In this document: one piece after another, positions 9,679-18,555 of the stretch
Numbering within the stretch: position 1 is the first letter of the stretch
How the letters are laid out: every line of letters starts with the position of its first letter
Source: Desulforamulus ferrireducens
Lineage (GTDB): Bacteria > Bacillota > Desulfotomaculia > Desulfotomaculales > Desulfotomaculaceae
NCBI RefSeq assembly: GCF_002005145.1
Contig: NZ_CP019698.1
Coordinates: forward strand, 1,550,001-1,614,000
DNA length: 64,000 nucleotides
Reading direction: 5' to 3'
Program-made: the position numbers and the translations under genes
The notes under the pieces: model-generated
Told to the model about the DNA's origin: nothing
The model's database searches: none
What the model saw: only the letters and a program-made list of their open reading frames with translations

Positions 9679-10673
9679 ATACTCTTTGGTTTATTCTAGT
9701 AACTGTATTGTTTATTGGTTTCTTCTTCCTGGAAGGTTTTGATTATGGAGTAGGCATACTTTTGCCCTTCCTGGGGCGCGATGATATAGAAAGACGGGTT
9801 ATCATAAATAGTATCGGTCCGGTCTGGGATGGCAATGAAGTTTGGCTGATCACGGCTGGGGGTGCTTTATTTGCTGCCTTTCCCAATTGGTATGCCACCC
9901 TATTTAGTGGTTTTTACCTGGCCTTGTTTGTTATCCTGCTCGGCTTAATTGTTCGCGGCGTTGCCTTTGAGTTTCGCAGCAACGACCGCAGCCCCGCCTG
10001 GCGTAAGCTCTGGGATAATATGATTTTTATCGGCAGTTTCCTTTCTGCCTTGCTCTGGGGTGTGGCAGTTACCAACCTGCTCAAGGGAGTGCCCATCGAT
10101 GCCAATATGCAATATGTAGGTGGCTTCTGGAACCTGTTAACACCCTATACCCTGGTGGGGGGGCTGACCACATTACTGGTATTTACTTTACACGGAGCCC
10201 TGTTCCTTACCCTGAAGACTACCGGTGACTTAGTAGAACGTGCCAGACTGGTGGCAACCAGGGTTGGCTTGTTGGCCATACCGATGGTGCTAATTTTAGC
10301 CCTGTTAACCTACTCTAACACCGATTTATTTACCAAGCCCGGTGCTGCACTGGTTCTTATAGCTTCCGCTGTATTTCTGGTACTGTCCTGGCTGTTGGTC
10401 AGGATAGGTCGGTCTGGCTGGGCTTTTATTAGTAATGGTTTAACCATTGTGCTGTTTACTATTGCCATGTTCTGGGGCCTATTCCCTCGGGTGATGGTTT
10501 CCAACTTAAACCCCGATTGGAGTCTAACCATTTATAATGCTTCCTCCAGTCCCTATACTTTAAAGGTTATGACGGTGGTAGCCCTAACTATGGTACCCAT
10601 CGTGCTGTTGTACCAGGCTTGGACCTATTGGGTCTTCCGACAGCGGGTGTCGGATAAACACCTACATTACTAA
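9669..10673 (+). CDS. cydB: Cytochrome bd oxidase subunit II
   Basis: Second membrane subunit of the bd oxidase, 334 residues with about eight or nine hydrophobic helices. It shows the family start (LWFILVTVLFIGFFFLEGFD) and GPVWDGNEVWLITAGGALFAAFP, the most conserved CydB stretch. The ATG lies inside the last codons of cydA behind AAGGAGG, indicating translational coupling and equal expression of the two subunits. Normal length, no defect visible. Confidence 0.96.
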   Translation: MDLNTLWFILVTVLFIGFFFLEGFDYGVGILLPFLGRDDIERRVIINSIGPVWDGNEVWLITAGGALFAAFPNWYATLFSGFYLALFVILLGLIVRGVAFEFRSNDRSPAWRKLWDNMIFIGSFLSALLWGVAVTNLLKGVPIDANMQYVGGFWNLLTPYTLVGGLTTLLVFTLHGALFLTLKTTGDLVERARLVATRVGLLAIPMVLILALLTYSNTDLFTKPGAALVLIASAVFLVLSWLLVRIGRSGWAFISNGLTIVLFTIAMFWGLFPRVMVSNLNPDWSLTIYNASSSPYTLKVMTVVALTMVPIVLLYQAWTYWVFRQRVSDKHLHY

Positions 10674-10684
10674 TTAGAGAGTGC

Positions 10685-10713
10685 AAACGGGGCAAAACTT
10701 TGCCCCGTTTTGG
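10685..10713 (+). terminator. Strong hairpin between cydB and cydD
   Basis: A perfect 12-bp stem (AAACGGGGCAAA at 10685-10696, its complement at 10699-10710) with a 2-nt loop and a short T tract. It starts 12 bp after the cydB stop and only 27 bp before cydD. It probably acts as a partial terminator that lowers cydDC relative to cydAB, or protects the cydAB mRNA end. Confidence 0.75.
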
Positions 10714-10739
10714 TTATGCCTTGGGGAGGATTATGAATA

Positions 10740-12464
10740 ATGCTGGACAAGCGACTATTGGGGGAAGCCAAAAAGGTTCGTTTTTACTTAGCTCTGACAG
10801 TTGGTCTAGGATTGGCCACCGGGCTGTTAATTGTCTGGCAGGCGGCCAATCTGGCGAGCATTATTAATGATGTTTTCTTGCTGAACCAGACCTTGTCTCA
10901 GGTCTGGCACAGTTTGTTGCTTTTATTGGCAGTTATCCTGCTACGGGCCCTACTAAGTTGGTTTACCGAGGTGATGGCTCAGCGAGCTGCCGCTCAAATT
11001 AAAGCTTCCTTACGTCGACAACTACTGCAACATTTGCTAGCTCTGGGACCTGTGCATGCCCGGGGGGAACGAACCGGTGAGCTAGTGAATCTGTTGACAG
11101 AAGGCATAGAGGTTCTGGATGATTATTTTGCTCAGTATTTACCGAAGTTGGTTTTAGCCGCCCTTATTCCTATACTGATTCTGTTTTTTGTCTTTCCCAT
11201 TGACTTAACTTCCGGCCTGATTTTACTTTTCACCGCTCCTTTAATACCTTTCTTCATGATCCTAATTGGTAAATGGGCTGATCACCTGACAAAGAGGCAA
11301 TGGGTGATCATGAGTCGCATGAGTGCCCATTTTTTAGATGTTTTACAGGGGCTAACCACTTTAAAGTTTTTTGGTCGTAGCAAAGATCAAGCCCGGGTGA
11401 TTGCCAGGATCAGCGATGATTTTCGCAAAACCACCCTGGGAGTCTTAAGAGTAGCCTTTTTATCGGCCTTGGTATTGGAATTGCTCTCCACCATCAGTAC
11501 CGCCCTGATGGCAGTGACCCTGGGGCTGCGTTTGGTTTATGACAGGATACCCTTTCAGGAGGCTTTCTTTCTCCTATTGTTAGCGCCAGAATTTTATTTG
11601 CCCTTAAGAAATTTAGGGAGCCAGTTTCATGGGTCTATGTCAGGAGTCAATGTTGCTAACAGAATTTTTGAGGTGTTATCCCTACCCTTGCCCAGGGAGG
11701 AGGGGGGGCAAGGGGTTCCCAGAGGTGGGTTACATCTTGAATTGCAAGATGTGACATTCTCCTATGCCGGTGCGAATCAGCCGGCTCTGGCCAGTTGCTC
11801 CTTTGCCTTGTTGCCAGGGCAGGTGGTGGCTTTGGTAGGACCCAGTGGTGCCGGTAAAACCACACTGGCTCAACTATTATTACGTTTTATTGAACCAGAA
11901 AGGGGGACCATTAAAGTAGGTGGCATTCCCCTGTCACAAATAAATGCCGCAGAATGGCGTAATCAAGTGGCTTTTTTACCCCAGCACCCTTATCTTTTTT
12001 ACGGTACAGTGGCAGACAATATTTTGCTGGGTCGCCCAGAGGCAACGCTAGCAGAGGTGATGGAAGCTGCCAAACTGGCAGGGGCCCATCAATTTATCAG
12101 TGAGTTGCCACAGGGTTATCAAACACCGGTGGGAGAAGGGGGTATACGTCTTAGCGGAGGTGAGGCGCAACGCTTAGCCATCGCTCGGGCATTTTTAAAG
12201 AATGCACCGTTGTTAATTTTAGATGAAGCCACCACTGGTTTAGATCCTGCCAACGAGCAGGCGGTACAGGAAGCCCTCCATAGTTTGATGCAGGGACGTA
12301 CTGTGTTAGTGATTGCCCACCGGATGTCAACCATCTATCAAGCGGACCATATCCTGGTGATGGAGCAAGGACGCATTGTGGAGCAGGGGCGTCATGAACA
12401 ATTGTTGGCTAAACATGGACTATATTACCGGCTGGTTGCAGCTTACCGGGGTGAAACCGCATGA
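10740..12464 (+). CDS. cydD: Cysteine/glutathione-type ABC exporter subunit CydD
   Basis: Half of the heterodimeric ABC exporter needed to assemble cytochrome bd; E. coli CydDC exports thiols. 574 residues: an N-terminal six-helix transmembrane domain (about 15-310) and a nucleotide-binding domain with Walker A GPSGAGKTT (about residue 366), signature LSGGEAQRLAIARA (about 471) and Walker B LLILDEATTGLD. GGGGAGGA precedes the ATG at 10740; another ATG at 10733 is out of frame. It overlaps cydC by 4 bp. Assignment to cydD rather than a generic exporter rests on position after cydAB. Confidence 0.92.
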   Translation: MLDKRLLGEAKKVRFYLALTVGLGLATGLLIVWQAANLASIINDVFLLNQTLSQVWHSLLLLLAVILLRALLSWFTEVMAQRAAAQIKASLRRQLLQHLLALGPVHARGERTGELVNLLTEGIEVLDDYFAQYLPKLVLAALIPILILFFVFPIDLTSGLILLFTAPLIPFFMILIGKWADHLTKRQWVIMSRMSAHFLDVLQGLTTLKFFGRSKDQARVIARISDDFRKTTLGVLRVAFLSALVLELLSTISTALMAVTLGLRLVYDRIPFQEAFFLLLLAPEFYLPLRNLGSQFHGSMSGVNVANRIFEVLSLPLPREEGGQGVPRGGLHLELQDVTFSYAGANQPALASCSFALLPGQVVALVGPSGAGKTTLAQLLLRFIEPERGTIKVGGIPLSQINAAEWRNQVAFLPQHPYLFYGTVADNILLGRPEATLAEVMEAAKLAGAHQFISELPQGYQTPVGEGGIRLSGGEAQRLAIARAFLKNAPLLILDEATTGLDPANEQAVQEALHSLMQGRTVLVIAHRMSTIYQADHILVMEQGRIVEQGRHEQLLAKHGLYYRLVAAYRGETA

Positions 12465-14194
12465 AGGTATTTTTTCGCTTAGTAAAATTAGTAGCCCCCC
12501 AGTGGCAGCGTATGCTGTGGGCAATACTGCTGGGCTGCCTAACCGTTGGTAGTAATGTAGGCCTACTCATCACCTCCGCTTACCTGATCTCCAAGGCAGC
12601 ATTACACCCTTCGGTGGCGGAATTAATGGTGGCCATTGTGGGAGTGAGGTTTTTTGGCATAGCCAGGGCTGTCTTTCGCTATTTGGAACGCTATTTCTCC
12701 CACGATGTTACCTTTCGGCTTCTTAGCCGCCTGAGGGTGTGGTTCTACCAGGCTTTAGAACCGTTAGCACCAGCTAGTTTACAAAATTACCGCAGTGGTG
12801 ACTTGTTAAGCCGCATAGTGGCGGATGTTGAGGTATTAAAAAATTTCTATTTGCGGGTTTTAGCACCGCCCCTGGTAGCGGTGTTAATCCTGATGCTCAT
12901 GCTTATTTTCTATGGTCAATTTGACCATAGCTTAGCCTATGTATATTTATTTTTCTTTGTGCTGGCTGGAGTGCTCCTACCCCTGGGGGTAAGGCAATTA
13001 GGAGCGGGTAGGGGACGGCAATTGGTGGCGGCCAGAGCGGAGATCAATACTAAGTTGGTGGACAGTATCCAGGGCATGACAGAAATAATTGCCTATGGAC
13101 AAAGGCAAGCTGTCGAGGAAAGTATCAAGCAAAGTAACGAGAGGCTGATAAAATTGCAGGGCCAGACTGCCGGTTTGTCTGCCTTGACTAATTCTCTAAG
13201 CAGTTTGTTTATGCACTTGGCCCTGTGGTTCATGCTGGTATTGTCTATACCACTGGTTACCGCCGGCCAAATTAACGGTGTTTATTTGGCTGTCTTGGCT
13301 TTAGGAGTACTTAGCAGCTTTGAAGCAGTGGGGGCTTTACCTATGACCTTTCACTATTTAGAGGAGAGCCTGGCTGCTGGCAAACGTCTATTTCACATAA
13401 CCTCTAATCGGCCAACGGTCAGTACCCGCGAGACAACAAAGGTAACTCCCCCAAATTTTGGCCTGCGCTTTGAGGGACTAAGTTTTAGCTATGATGGTCA
13501 TACCTACGCCCTGCGGGATATTAACTTTACTATTCCCCAGGGAGGTCGGGTGGCTGTGGTGGGCCCCAGTGGTGCAGGTAAAAGCACCCTGGTAAACTTA
13601 CTCTTACGTTTTTGGGACTATGAGCAGGGGGCCATTTATCTAGGTGAGCAAAACATTAAAGAACTTTCTACCCAGTCCATGTCAGATCTAGTGGCAGTTG
13701 TATCCCAGCGAACCCATCTTTTCAACGCCACCATTCGGGAAAATCTTTTACTGGCTAAACCCACAGCCAGCGAGGAAGAAATGGCAGCAGTCATACGCCG
13801 GGCTCGCTTGGAGGATTTTATCCGGGAATTACCGGACGGTTACCAAACCTATATTGGGGAAGGTGGCTTTAAGCTTTCCGGTGGCCAACGACAGCGCTTA
13901 GCCATCGCCAGGGCGCTGTTAAAGGACGCTCCAATTCTAATACTGGATGAAGCCACCTCCGGCTTGGATGCGGTAACAGAGCAGGAGGTGTTGACCGCCA
14001 TCTTTGATTTGATGCAGGGTCGCACCTGCTTGATGATAACCCATCGCTTGACGGGTTTAGAAAAAATGGATCAAATACTGGTGCTGTCCGCAGGACGCTT
14101 GGTTGAACAAGGCAGTCATCAGGAACTTTTACGTAACCAGGGACTTTTTTATGAGATGTGGCAGTTGTCCAGGCAAACCATTGCCAACTTATAG
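12461..14194 (+). CDS. cydC: ABC exporter subunit CydC
   Basis: Partner of CydD, 577 residues, with a transmembrane domain (about 15-300), Walker A GPSGAGKST (about 367), signature LSGGQRQRLAIARA (about 472) and DEATSGLD (about 495). The ATGA overlap with cydD indicates strict co-translation, as expected of a heterodimer. Last gene of the cyd operon, ending in a hairpin shared with the convergent EVE gene. Confidence 0.92.
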   Translation: MKVFFRLVKLVAPQWQRMLWAILLGCLTVGSNVGLLITSAYLISKAALHPSVAELMVAIVGVRFFGIARAVFRYLERYFSHDVTFRLLSRLRVWFYQALEPLAPASLQNYRSGDLLSRIVADVEVLKNFYLRVLAPPLVAVLILMLMLIFYGQFDHSLAYVYLFFFVLAGVLLPLGVRQLGAGRGRQLVAARAEINTKLVDSIQGMTEIIAYGQRQAVEESIKQSNERLIKLQGQTAGLSALTNSLSSLFMHLALWFMLVLSIPLVTAGQINGVYLAVLALGVLSSFEAVGALPMTFHYLEESLAAGKRLFHITSNRPTVSTRETTKVTPPNFGLRFEGLSFSYDGHTYALRDINFTIPQGGRVAVVGPSGAGKSTLVNLLLRFWDYEQGAIYLGEQNIKELSTQSMSDLVAVVSQRTHLFNATIRENLLLAKPTASEEEMAAVIRRARLEDFIRELPDGYQTYIGEGGFKLSGGQRQRLAIARALLKDAPILILDEATSGLDAVTEQEVLTAIFDLMQGRTCLMITHRLTGLEKMDQILVLSAGRLVEQGSHQELLRNQGLFYEMWQLSRQTIANL

Positions 14195-14204
14195 GATAAA
14201 GAAC

Positions 14205-14229
14205 GCCGGGGGAGTATAGATCCCCCGGC
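14205..14229. terminator. Bidirectional hairpin between cydC and the EVE gene
   Basis: GCCGGGGGA (14205-14213) pairs with TCCCCCGGC (14221-14229) around a 7-nt loop, between two convergent genes. T tracts on either side are weak, so termination efficiency is uncertain. Confidence 0.65.
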
Positions 14230-14243
14230 AGCAGATATTTCTA

Positions 14244-14663
14244 TTAGGTAACTGGGTCAGTTTTGGCCATATGATGTATCAGTGTCCAGTGTTCCTCGGA
14301 AACCGGCATGACAGAAAGCCTTGGTTGATGAACCAGTTCCCAGGCTCCAAAGACGGGATTGGCTTTTATTTCCTTAAGTGTCACCGGTCTGTCCAAAGGG
14401 TAACGGGGTGACACATCTACCACTATGTAGCGGGGGTCCTGTTCCTCAGGATCAGGATAGGCGGTGGCTACCACTTCAGCCACACCAACGATGGCTTTTT
14501 CCTTACCGGTATGATAAATAAATACTAAATCCCCTAACTCCATGGCACGCATATATTTAAGTGCTTTGAAGTTCCTCACACCATCCCAACGATCCCGACT
14601 CAACCTCGCTAAATCTGCGTAACTATAACAGTTTGGTTCTGTCTTCGCCAACCAATAGGCCAT
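14244..14663 (-). CDS. EVE domain protein (PUA-like fold)
   Basis: A 139-residue single-domain protein of the EVE family, which binds modified bases in RNA or DNA. Family hallmarks: MAYWLAKTEPNCYSY at the N-terminus (compare the WLxKxEP motif), DRWDGVRNFKALKYMRAM, then GDLVFIYHTGKEKAIVGVAEV. The ATG at 14663 has AAAGGA 9 bases upstream; longer starts up to 14747 would add an uncharacteristic basic extension. It stands alone, convergent with cydC. No modification-dependent nuclease is fused or adjacent. Confidence 0.9.
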   Translation of the reverse strand: MAYWLAKTEPNCYSYADLARLSRDRWDGVRNFKALKYMRAMELGDLVFIYHTGKEKAIVGVAEVVATAYPDPEEQDPRYIVVDVSPRYPLDRPVTLKEIKANPVFGAWELVHQPRLSVMPVSEEHWTLIHHMAKTDPVT

Positions 14664-14846
14664 GGCAATCATCCTTTCTCTTTTCACAAAGCATAAAATT
14701 GATGAAAGTATAACAAAATTCCGCCTGCGTCCTAAAAGACTAGGCACAAGCCAAGTTTTTCTAATATTTTAACAGACTCCACAAACACTTATGTGCTCCC
14801 CTGTAGCTGGTTAAAATAAGAGAACTAAAACAGCGGGGGAATAGAA

Positions 14847-16253
14847 ATGGAAATTGATCTAACCTTGGGATTTAGTACCTTGGAGAATGAGGTGGATAAT
14901 CAGGTGTTGCCTTTAACAGGGCAAATTCCCCACTGGTTATCCGGAACCCTCATTCGCAACGGCGCAGCTAAATTTGAGGTGGGAGAAGAACAATATCAAC
15001 ACTGGTTTGATGGCTTGGCTATGTTACACAGGTTTTCCTTCCAGCGGGGAGAAATTGTCTATAGTAATAAGTTCCTGAGGGGAAAAACCTTTAACCGGGC
15101 CATGGCTGCCGGGCGGATTGTCTATCCCGAATTTGCCACTATGCCAAACCGCTCCCGGCTGGGGAAAATATATTTAAATGCCAGTCAGCAGTTTACCGAT
15201 AATGCCAGTGTTAATGTTACTAAAACAGATGGTCGTTTTCTGGCTATGACTGAAACGCCGCCTCGGGTGGAGTTTGACCCCACCACCCTGAGGACCATTG
15301 GCCAATTTAACTACCATGACAAAATTAGCGGTCAGCTGACCACGGTACATCCCCATTATGATTATCAGCGGCAAGAGGAAATCAACTATATTACAAGATT
15401 TTCTATTAGCAGTTCCTACAACATTTACCGGATCAAAAAGGGCAGTGCTCAAAGGCAACTAATTACCTCTGTGCCTGTCAAATATGCCTCTTACATGCAC
15501 AGTTTTGCTATCACGGAAAATCACATTATTTTAGCGCAATTTCCTTTAATTATCAATCACTATAAACTGCTGTTAACGGGGACACCCTTTGTGCAAAATT
15601 TACAGTGGCAACCGGAGAGGGGAACGATTTTTCTAGTGGTGCATAAAGACAGTGGGCGGGTAAAGGGGTATTTTCAAGCCGAGGCGTTTTTTGCCTTTCA
15701 TCACATTAACGCCTTTGAGGTGTCAGGAGATTTGGTGGTGGATATAGTGGCCTATCCCGATGCCTCCATAATGACAGCCCTTTATTTAGAAAAGCTAAGG
15801 ATGAAAAATCCTCAGCTGCCAAGGGCGGAAATTCGCCGCTATTACATTAATTTTACCAGCCCATATGCTGACTATCGCCTGTTGTCCCAGGATTTCCTAG
15901 AGTTTCCCCGCATTAATTATCGACATTACAATGGCAAAGAGTATTGCATTGTTTATGGATTAAGTGACCATTATGCCAATGGTGTAAATAATAAACTGGT
16001 GAAATTGGATACGCAAAAGAGCAAAACTCTCAGCTGGTACAGTGATCACCAGTATCCCAGTGAGCCGGTCTTTGTACCGGCTCCGGAAGCAGAAAGGGAA
16101 GATGAAGGTGTGGTTTTATCGGTGGTATTAGATACCCAAGCAAAATGTTCTTTTTTATTAGTCCTGGATGCCTTAAGCTTTAAGGAGATGGCCAGGGCAC
16201 AAATTCCCCATCCCATCCCCTTTACCTCCCACGGCCAATATTTTGAAAATTAA
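14847..16253 (+). CDS. Carotenoid oxygenase (RPE65/CCD family)
   Basis: A 468-residue non-heme iron oxygenase of the carotenoid cleavage family, predicted soluble. The four His iron ligands of the seven-bladed propeller can be placed: H168 (HPHYD), H218 (MHSFAIT), H285 (FHHINAFE) and H462 near the C-terminus (SHGQYF). The N-terminus LSGTLIRNGAAKFEVG resembles the family start (GxxxRNGP). CGGGGGA precedes the ATG. The enzymes normally split carotenoid, stilbene or related double bonds with O2. It is monocistronic, between cytochrome bd and a glucosaminidase. No carotenoid biosynthesis gene is visible in the window, so the substrate is unknown. Lateral acquisition is possible but not shown. Confidence 0.85.
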   Translation: MEIDLTLGFSTLENEVDNQVLPLTGQIPHWLSGTLIRNGAAKFEVGEEQYQHWFDGLAMLHRFSFQRGEIVYSNKFLRGKTFNRAMAAGRIVYPEFATMPNRSRLGKIYLNASQQFTDNASVNVTKTDGRFLAMTETPPRVEFDPTTLRTIGQFNYHDKISGQLTTVHPHYDYQRQEEINYITRFSISSSYNIYRIKKGSAQRQLITSVPVKYASYMHSFAITENHIILAQFPLIINHYKLLLTGTPFVQNLQWQPERGTIFLVVHKDSGRVKGYFQAEAFFAFHHINAFEVSGDLVVDIVAYPDASIMTALYLEKLRMKNPQLPRAEIRRYYINFTSPYADYRLLSQDFLEFPRINYRHYNGKEYCIVYGLSDHYANGVNNKLVKLDTQKSKTLSWYSDHQYPSEPVFVPAPEAEREDEGVVLSVVLDTQAKCSFLLVLDALSFKEMARAQIPHPIPFTSHGQYFEN

Positions 16254-16359
16254 TTTTTGTCCATATTGGCAGGGTTCCTTGCCTTGCATGGCTAATATTT
16301 AACCAGTTAATTAATTACTAAAAATATTTAATCTTGAAAGGATGAGGGAGATACTGTAC

Positions 16360-17712
16360 TTGCATAGGATCAAAAAGACCCTGGCTTTATTACTCTGCGG
16401 CTCCTTCTTGGCTATTGGTTCTATTGCGTCTCCGGCCAGTGCCGATTATCAGGCCAACATTGTCGTAAATAATACGCCAGTTGTGATCCCTGCCGGAGAT
16501 CAACCGGCGGTTATTATTAATAACCGCACCTTTGTACCTTTGCGTATCATCAGTGAAAATTTAGGCGCTAACGTTAATTGGTTAAATGAAAGTAAACAGG
16601 TAATTATCACCACACCCCAGGGTACAGCCACAACCATCCCCCAACGGGGAAAAGCCAGCGATGTGCAAATAGTGGTAGATGGGGAAGTTATTCCGGTTTC
16701 TCCGGGGGATGGACAGCCCTTTATTGCCAAAGGACGTACCATGGTGCCCCTGCGTTTAGTGGGGGAGGCTTTAGGTTGTTATGTGGAGTGGCAGCAAGCC
16801 ACACGCACCGTAAACATAACCAGTCAACTGGCTGAGCCCGAGGTGGAACCAGAATTGCCGCAAGAACCAACCATACCAGAGACACCAGAACAGCAAAACC
16901 CTGAATCTGTGCCAGGGCTTTCATCATCGGACATGGCCTTGTTGAAAGAATTAGCGGCCCATAAAACCAACCTGCGTTTGATAGATAAATCCATTATTAA
17001 TTCCGAGGACTTACTTACTTTGGATGCTGGGGTTTTTACCCCGGAGCAAATGGCCTTACTTAAAACCTATCGGGATCAATTAAGTAAGTACCCTGACCAG
17101 ATAACTCTGCCAGACGGTACAGTGATTAATATGGCCGAGCTGTCTATCTTTGGTGACTCTGTGGCCACTGTGGAACAGCTTGAAGCATGGCTGAAAGATA
17201 AATTAAGGAATGAGGAACGCTTAGGTCGACAGGTAATACCGGTGCCCGACAATATAGCGGAACTTTACTTAAGAATTGGCGCAGAATATGGTATTCGGGG
17301 AGATCTCGCCTTTGCCCAGGCAGCTAAAGAAACCCGCTATTGGCAGTTTACCGGTGATGTGCAACCTTGGCAGAATAACTATTGCGGCCTGTGGGCCACC
17401 GGTAGTCCTTTGACTGGCAAAGAGTCCCATAACGGAGCAGATCCCTCCTTAGTACGTTTCGAAGAAGGGGTGCATGGAGCCATTTTTGCCACCCCGGAAG
17501 TGGGTGTTGAGGCCCATATCCAGCACTTGTATGCCTATGCTACGAAAAAATCTTTACCCAAGGGTAAGGTCTTAGTGGATCCGCGCTTTAGCCTGGTTAC
17601 CCCAGGCATAGCTCCCACCTGGTTAAAACTCAACGCCCGCTGGGCTGTACCTGGTACCACCTATGGACAAAGCATAATCTATGATTACTGGTTACCTGCC
17701 TTACAAAAATAA
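16360..17712 (+). CDS. Secreted glucosaminidase with copper amine oxidase-like N-terminal domain
   Basis: Exported cell-wall hydrolase. A signal peptide (HRIKKTLALLLCGSFLAIGS) ends near ASADYQ, followed by the stalk domain named after copper amine oxidase N-termini (two repeats with FVPLRIISENLGANVNW and MVPLRLVGEALGCYVEW). A Pro/Glu linker comes next, then an endo-beta-N-acetylglucosaminidase domain over about the last 160 residues (YLRIGAEYGIRGDLAFAQAAKETRYW). I prefer the TTG at 16360, 9 bases after GAGGGAG; the ATG at 16342 directly abuts its only upstream purine tract but would give the same mature protein. Roughly 450 residues, followed by a strong terminator. Confidence 0.87.
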   Translation: MHRIKKTLALLLCGSFLAIGSIASPASADYQANIVVNNTPVVIPAGDQPAVIINNRTFVPLRIISENLGANVNWLNESKQVIITTPQGTATTIPQRGKASDVQIVVDGEVIPVSPGDGQPFIAKGRTMVPLRLVGEALGCYVEWQQATRTVNITSQLAEPEVEPELPQEPTIPETPEQQNPESVPGLSSSDMALLKELAAHKTNLRLIDKSIINSEDLLTLDAGVFTPEQMALLKTYRDQLSKYPDQITLPDGTVINMAELSIFGDSVATVEQLEAWLKDKLRNEERLGRQVIPVPDNIAELYLRIGAEYGIRGDLAFAQAAKETRYWQFTGDVQPWQNNYCGLWATGSPLTGKESHNGADPSLVRFEEGVHGAIFATPEVGVEAHIQHLYAYATKKSLPKGKVLVDPRFSLVTPGIAPTWLKLNARWAVPGTTYGQSIIYDYWLPALQK

Positions 17713-17730
17713 ACCTTTGCCCATGTAAAA

Positions 17731-17758
17731 TCCCGTGCCTAAGAGCACGGGATTTTTT
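17731..17758. terminator. Bidirectional terminator between glucosaminidase and superoxide dismutase genes
   Basis: TCCCGTGC (17731-17738) pairs with GCACGGGA (17745-17752), with AAAA before and TTTTTT after, so it can work on both strands. Its T-run overlaps the stop codon region of the convergent dismutase gene. Confidence 0.88.
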
Positions 17759-18227
17759 ACACGGCACGAACAACTCCACAGGCCAGTCGTTTACCAGCGT
17801 CACCGGCAGGTTGAGTTCGGTAATCATCCGGGCTTTGATGGATGATTACCGAGTGACCAATGGCCTGGGATACGGTGAATTTATTAGTAAAGAAAAACAT
17901 TTTGGCATAACCGTTGTTAGAAAACAGTACAGGAAAATCACCGGCATGATTGCCGTGGGGTTGCTGATATGGATTCCAATGTTCTCCCGCTGCTTGAAAG
18001 GGATTAGCGGGATCGCCGATGGCACAAGTACCATTGACGTGCATGTGAAAACCATGGGGGCCGATGGGGGCCTGGCCGTTTTGGGCAGGTTGATAGGGGG
18101 GTAAGCCATAAATTTCTGCGGCTACCCAAGTTCCCCCAGGTACGTCTTGGAAATATACCAAGCCAGTTAGCTGTGGTGCCAGAGGACCACCATGTATCTC
18201 GGCTACGGCCATGTTACAGTGCATCAT
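17757..18227 (-). CDS. Cu,Zn superoxide dismutase family protein
   Basis: A 156-residue SOD_Cu domain. All metal ligands are present: copper His61, His63 (HGFHMHVNG), bridging His83 (AGEHWNP), zinc His91, His94 and Asp97 (NHAGDFP), and copper His130 (HSVIIH). The disulfide pair Cys68-Cys150 and the substrate-guiding Arg147 (GKRLACGV) are kept, so it should be active. No signal peptide is visible from the chosen ATG (18227, AAGGAG 9 bases upstream), which suggests a cytoplasmic or spore location, unlike most bacterial Cu,Zn enzymes. The frame continues upstream to 18368 but without a start supported by a ribosome site. Convergent to the glucosaminidase gene. Confidence 0.9.
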   Translation of the reverse strand: MMHCNMAVAEIHGGPLAPQLTGLVYFQDVPGGTWVAAEIYGLPPYQPAQNGQAPIGPHGFHMHVNGTCAIGDPANPFQAAGEHWNPYQQPHGNHAGDFPVLFSNNGYAKMFFFTNKFTVSQAIGHSVIIHQSPDDYRTQPAGDAGKRLACGVVRAV

Positions 18228-18375
18228 ATCTACCAGCTCCTTAATTTTTTTGTATATATACCATTTTATGTCAGGACTGTTAAGATGGTTATTACAGCAT
18301 GGATCCACTGGTAGAAACTCCATGTAAAAGGGGGCAGGAAAAAAAGCCCCTGATACGTAATTAATCATAGTGGTC

Positions 18376-18415
18376 CCTTAAGCTGTGAACCAGGCTTAAG
18401 GTTTATATTTTTTTT
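18376..18415 (+). terminator. Hairpin with T-run upstream of the sigma factor gene
   Basis: CCTTAAGC (18376-18383) pairs with GCTTAAGG (18394-18401), followed by TTTATATTTTTTTTC. It resembles an intrinsic terminator pointing toward the sigma gene, but no plus-strand gene ends nearby. It may block antisense transcription through the dismutase gene or attenuate the sigma transcript. Confidence 0.5.
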
Positions 18416-18555
18416 CTTAACAGTGTCACCTTTTTTACCCTTACTCGGTCAATAAGATGAATCCATAATCTTCAACAGTTGCGCAACGAAAGGGGGGTGG
18501 CACCATCAACACGCCGGCGGTTTTAACGGGTGCCGTTACTACCTGTGGGGAGAAG

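Noticed and set aside
17811-18104. Plus-strand frame of 97 codons opposite the superoxide dismutase gene
   Set aside because: The minus strand encodes a complete Cu,Zn dismutase with all ligands; the plus frame has no recognisable domain.
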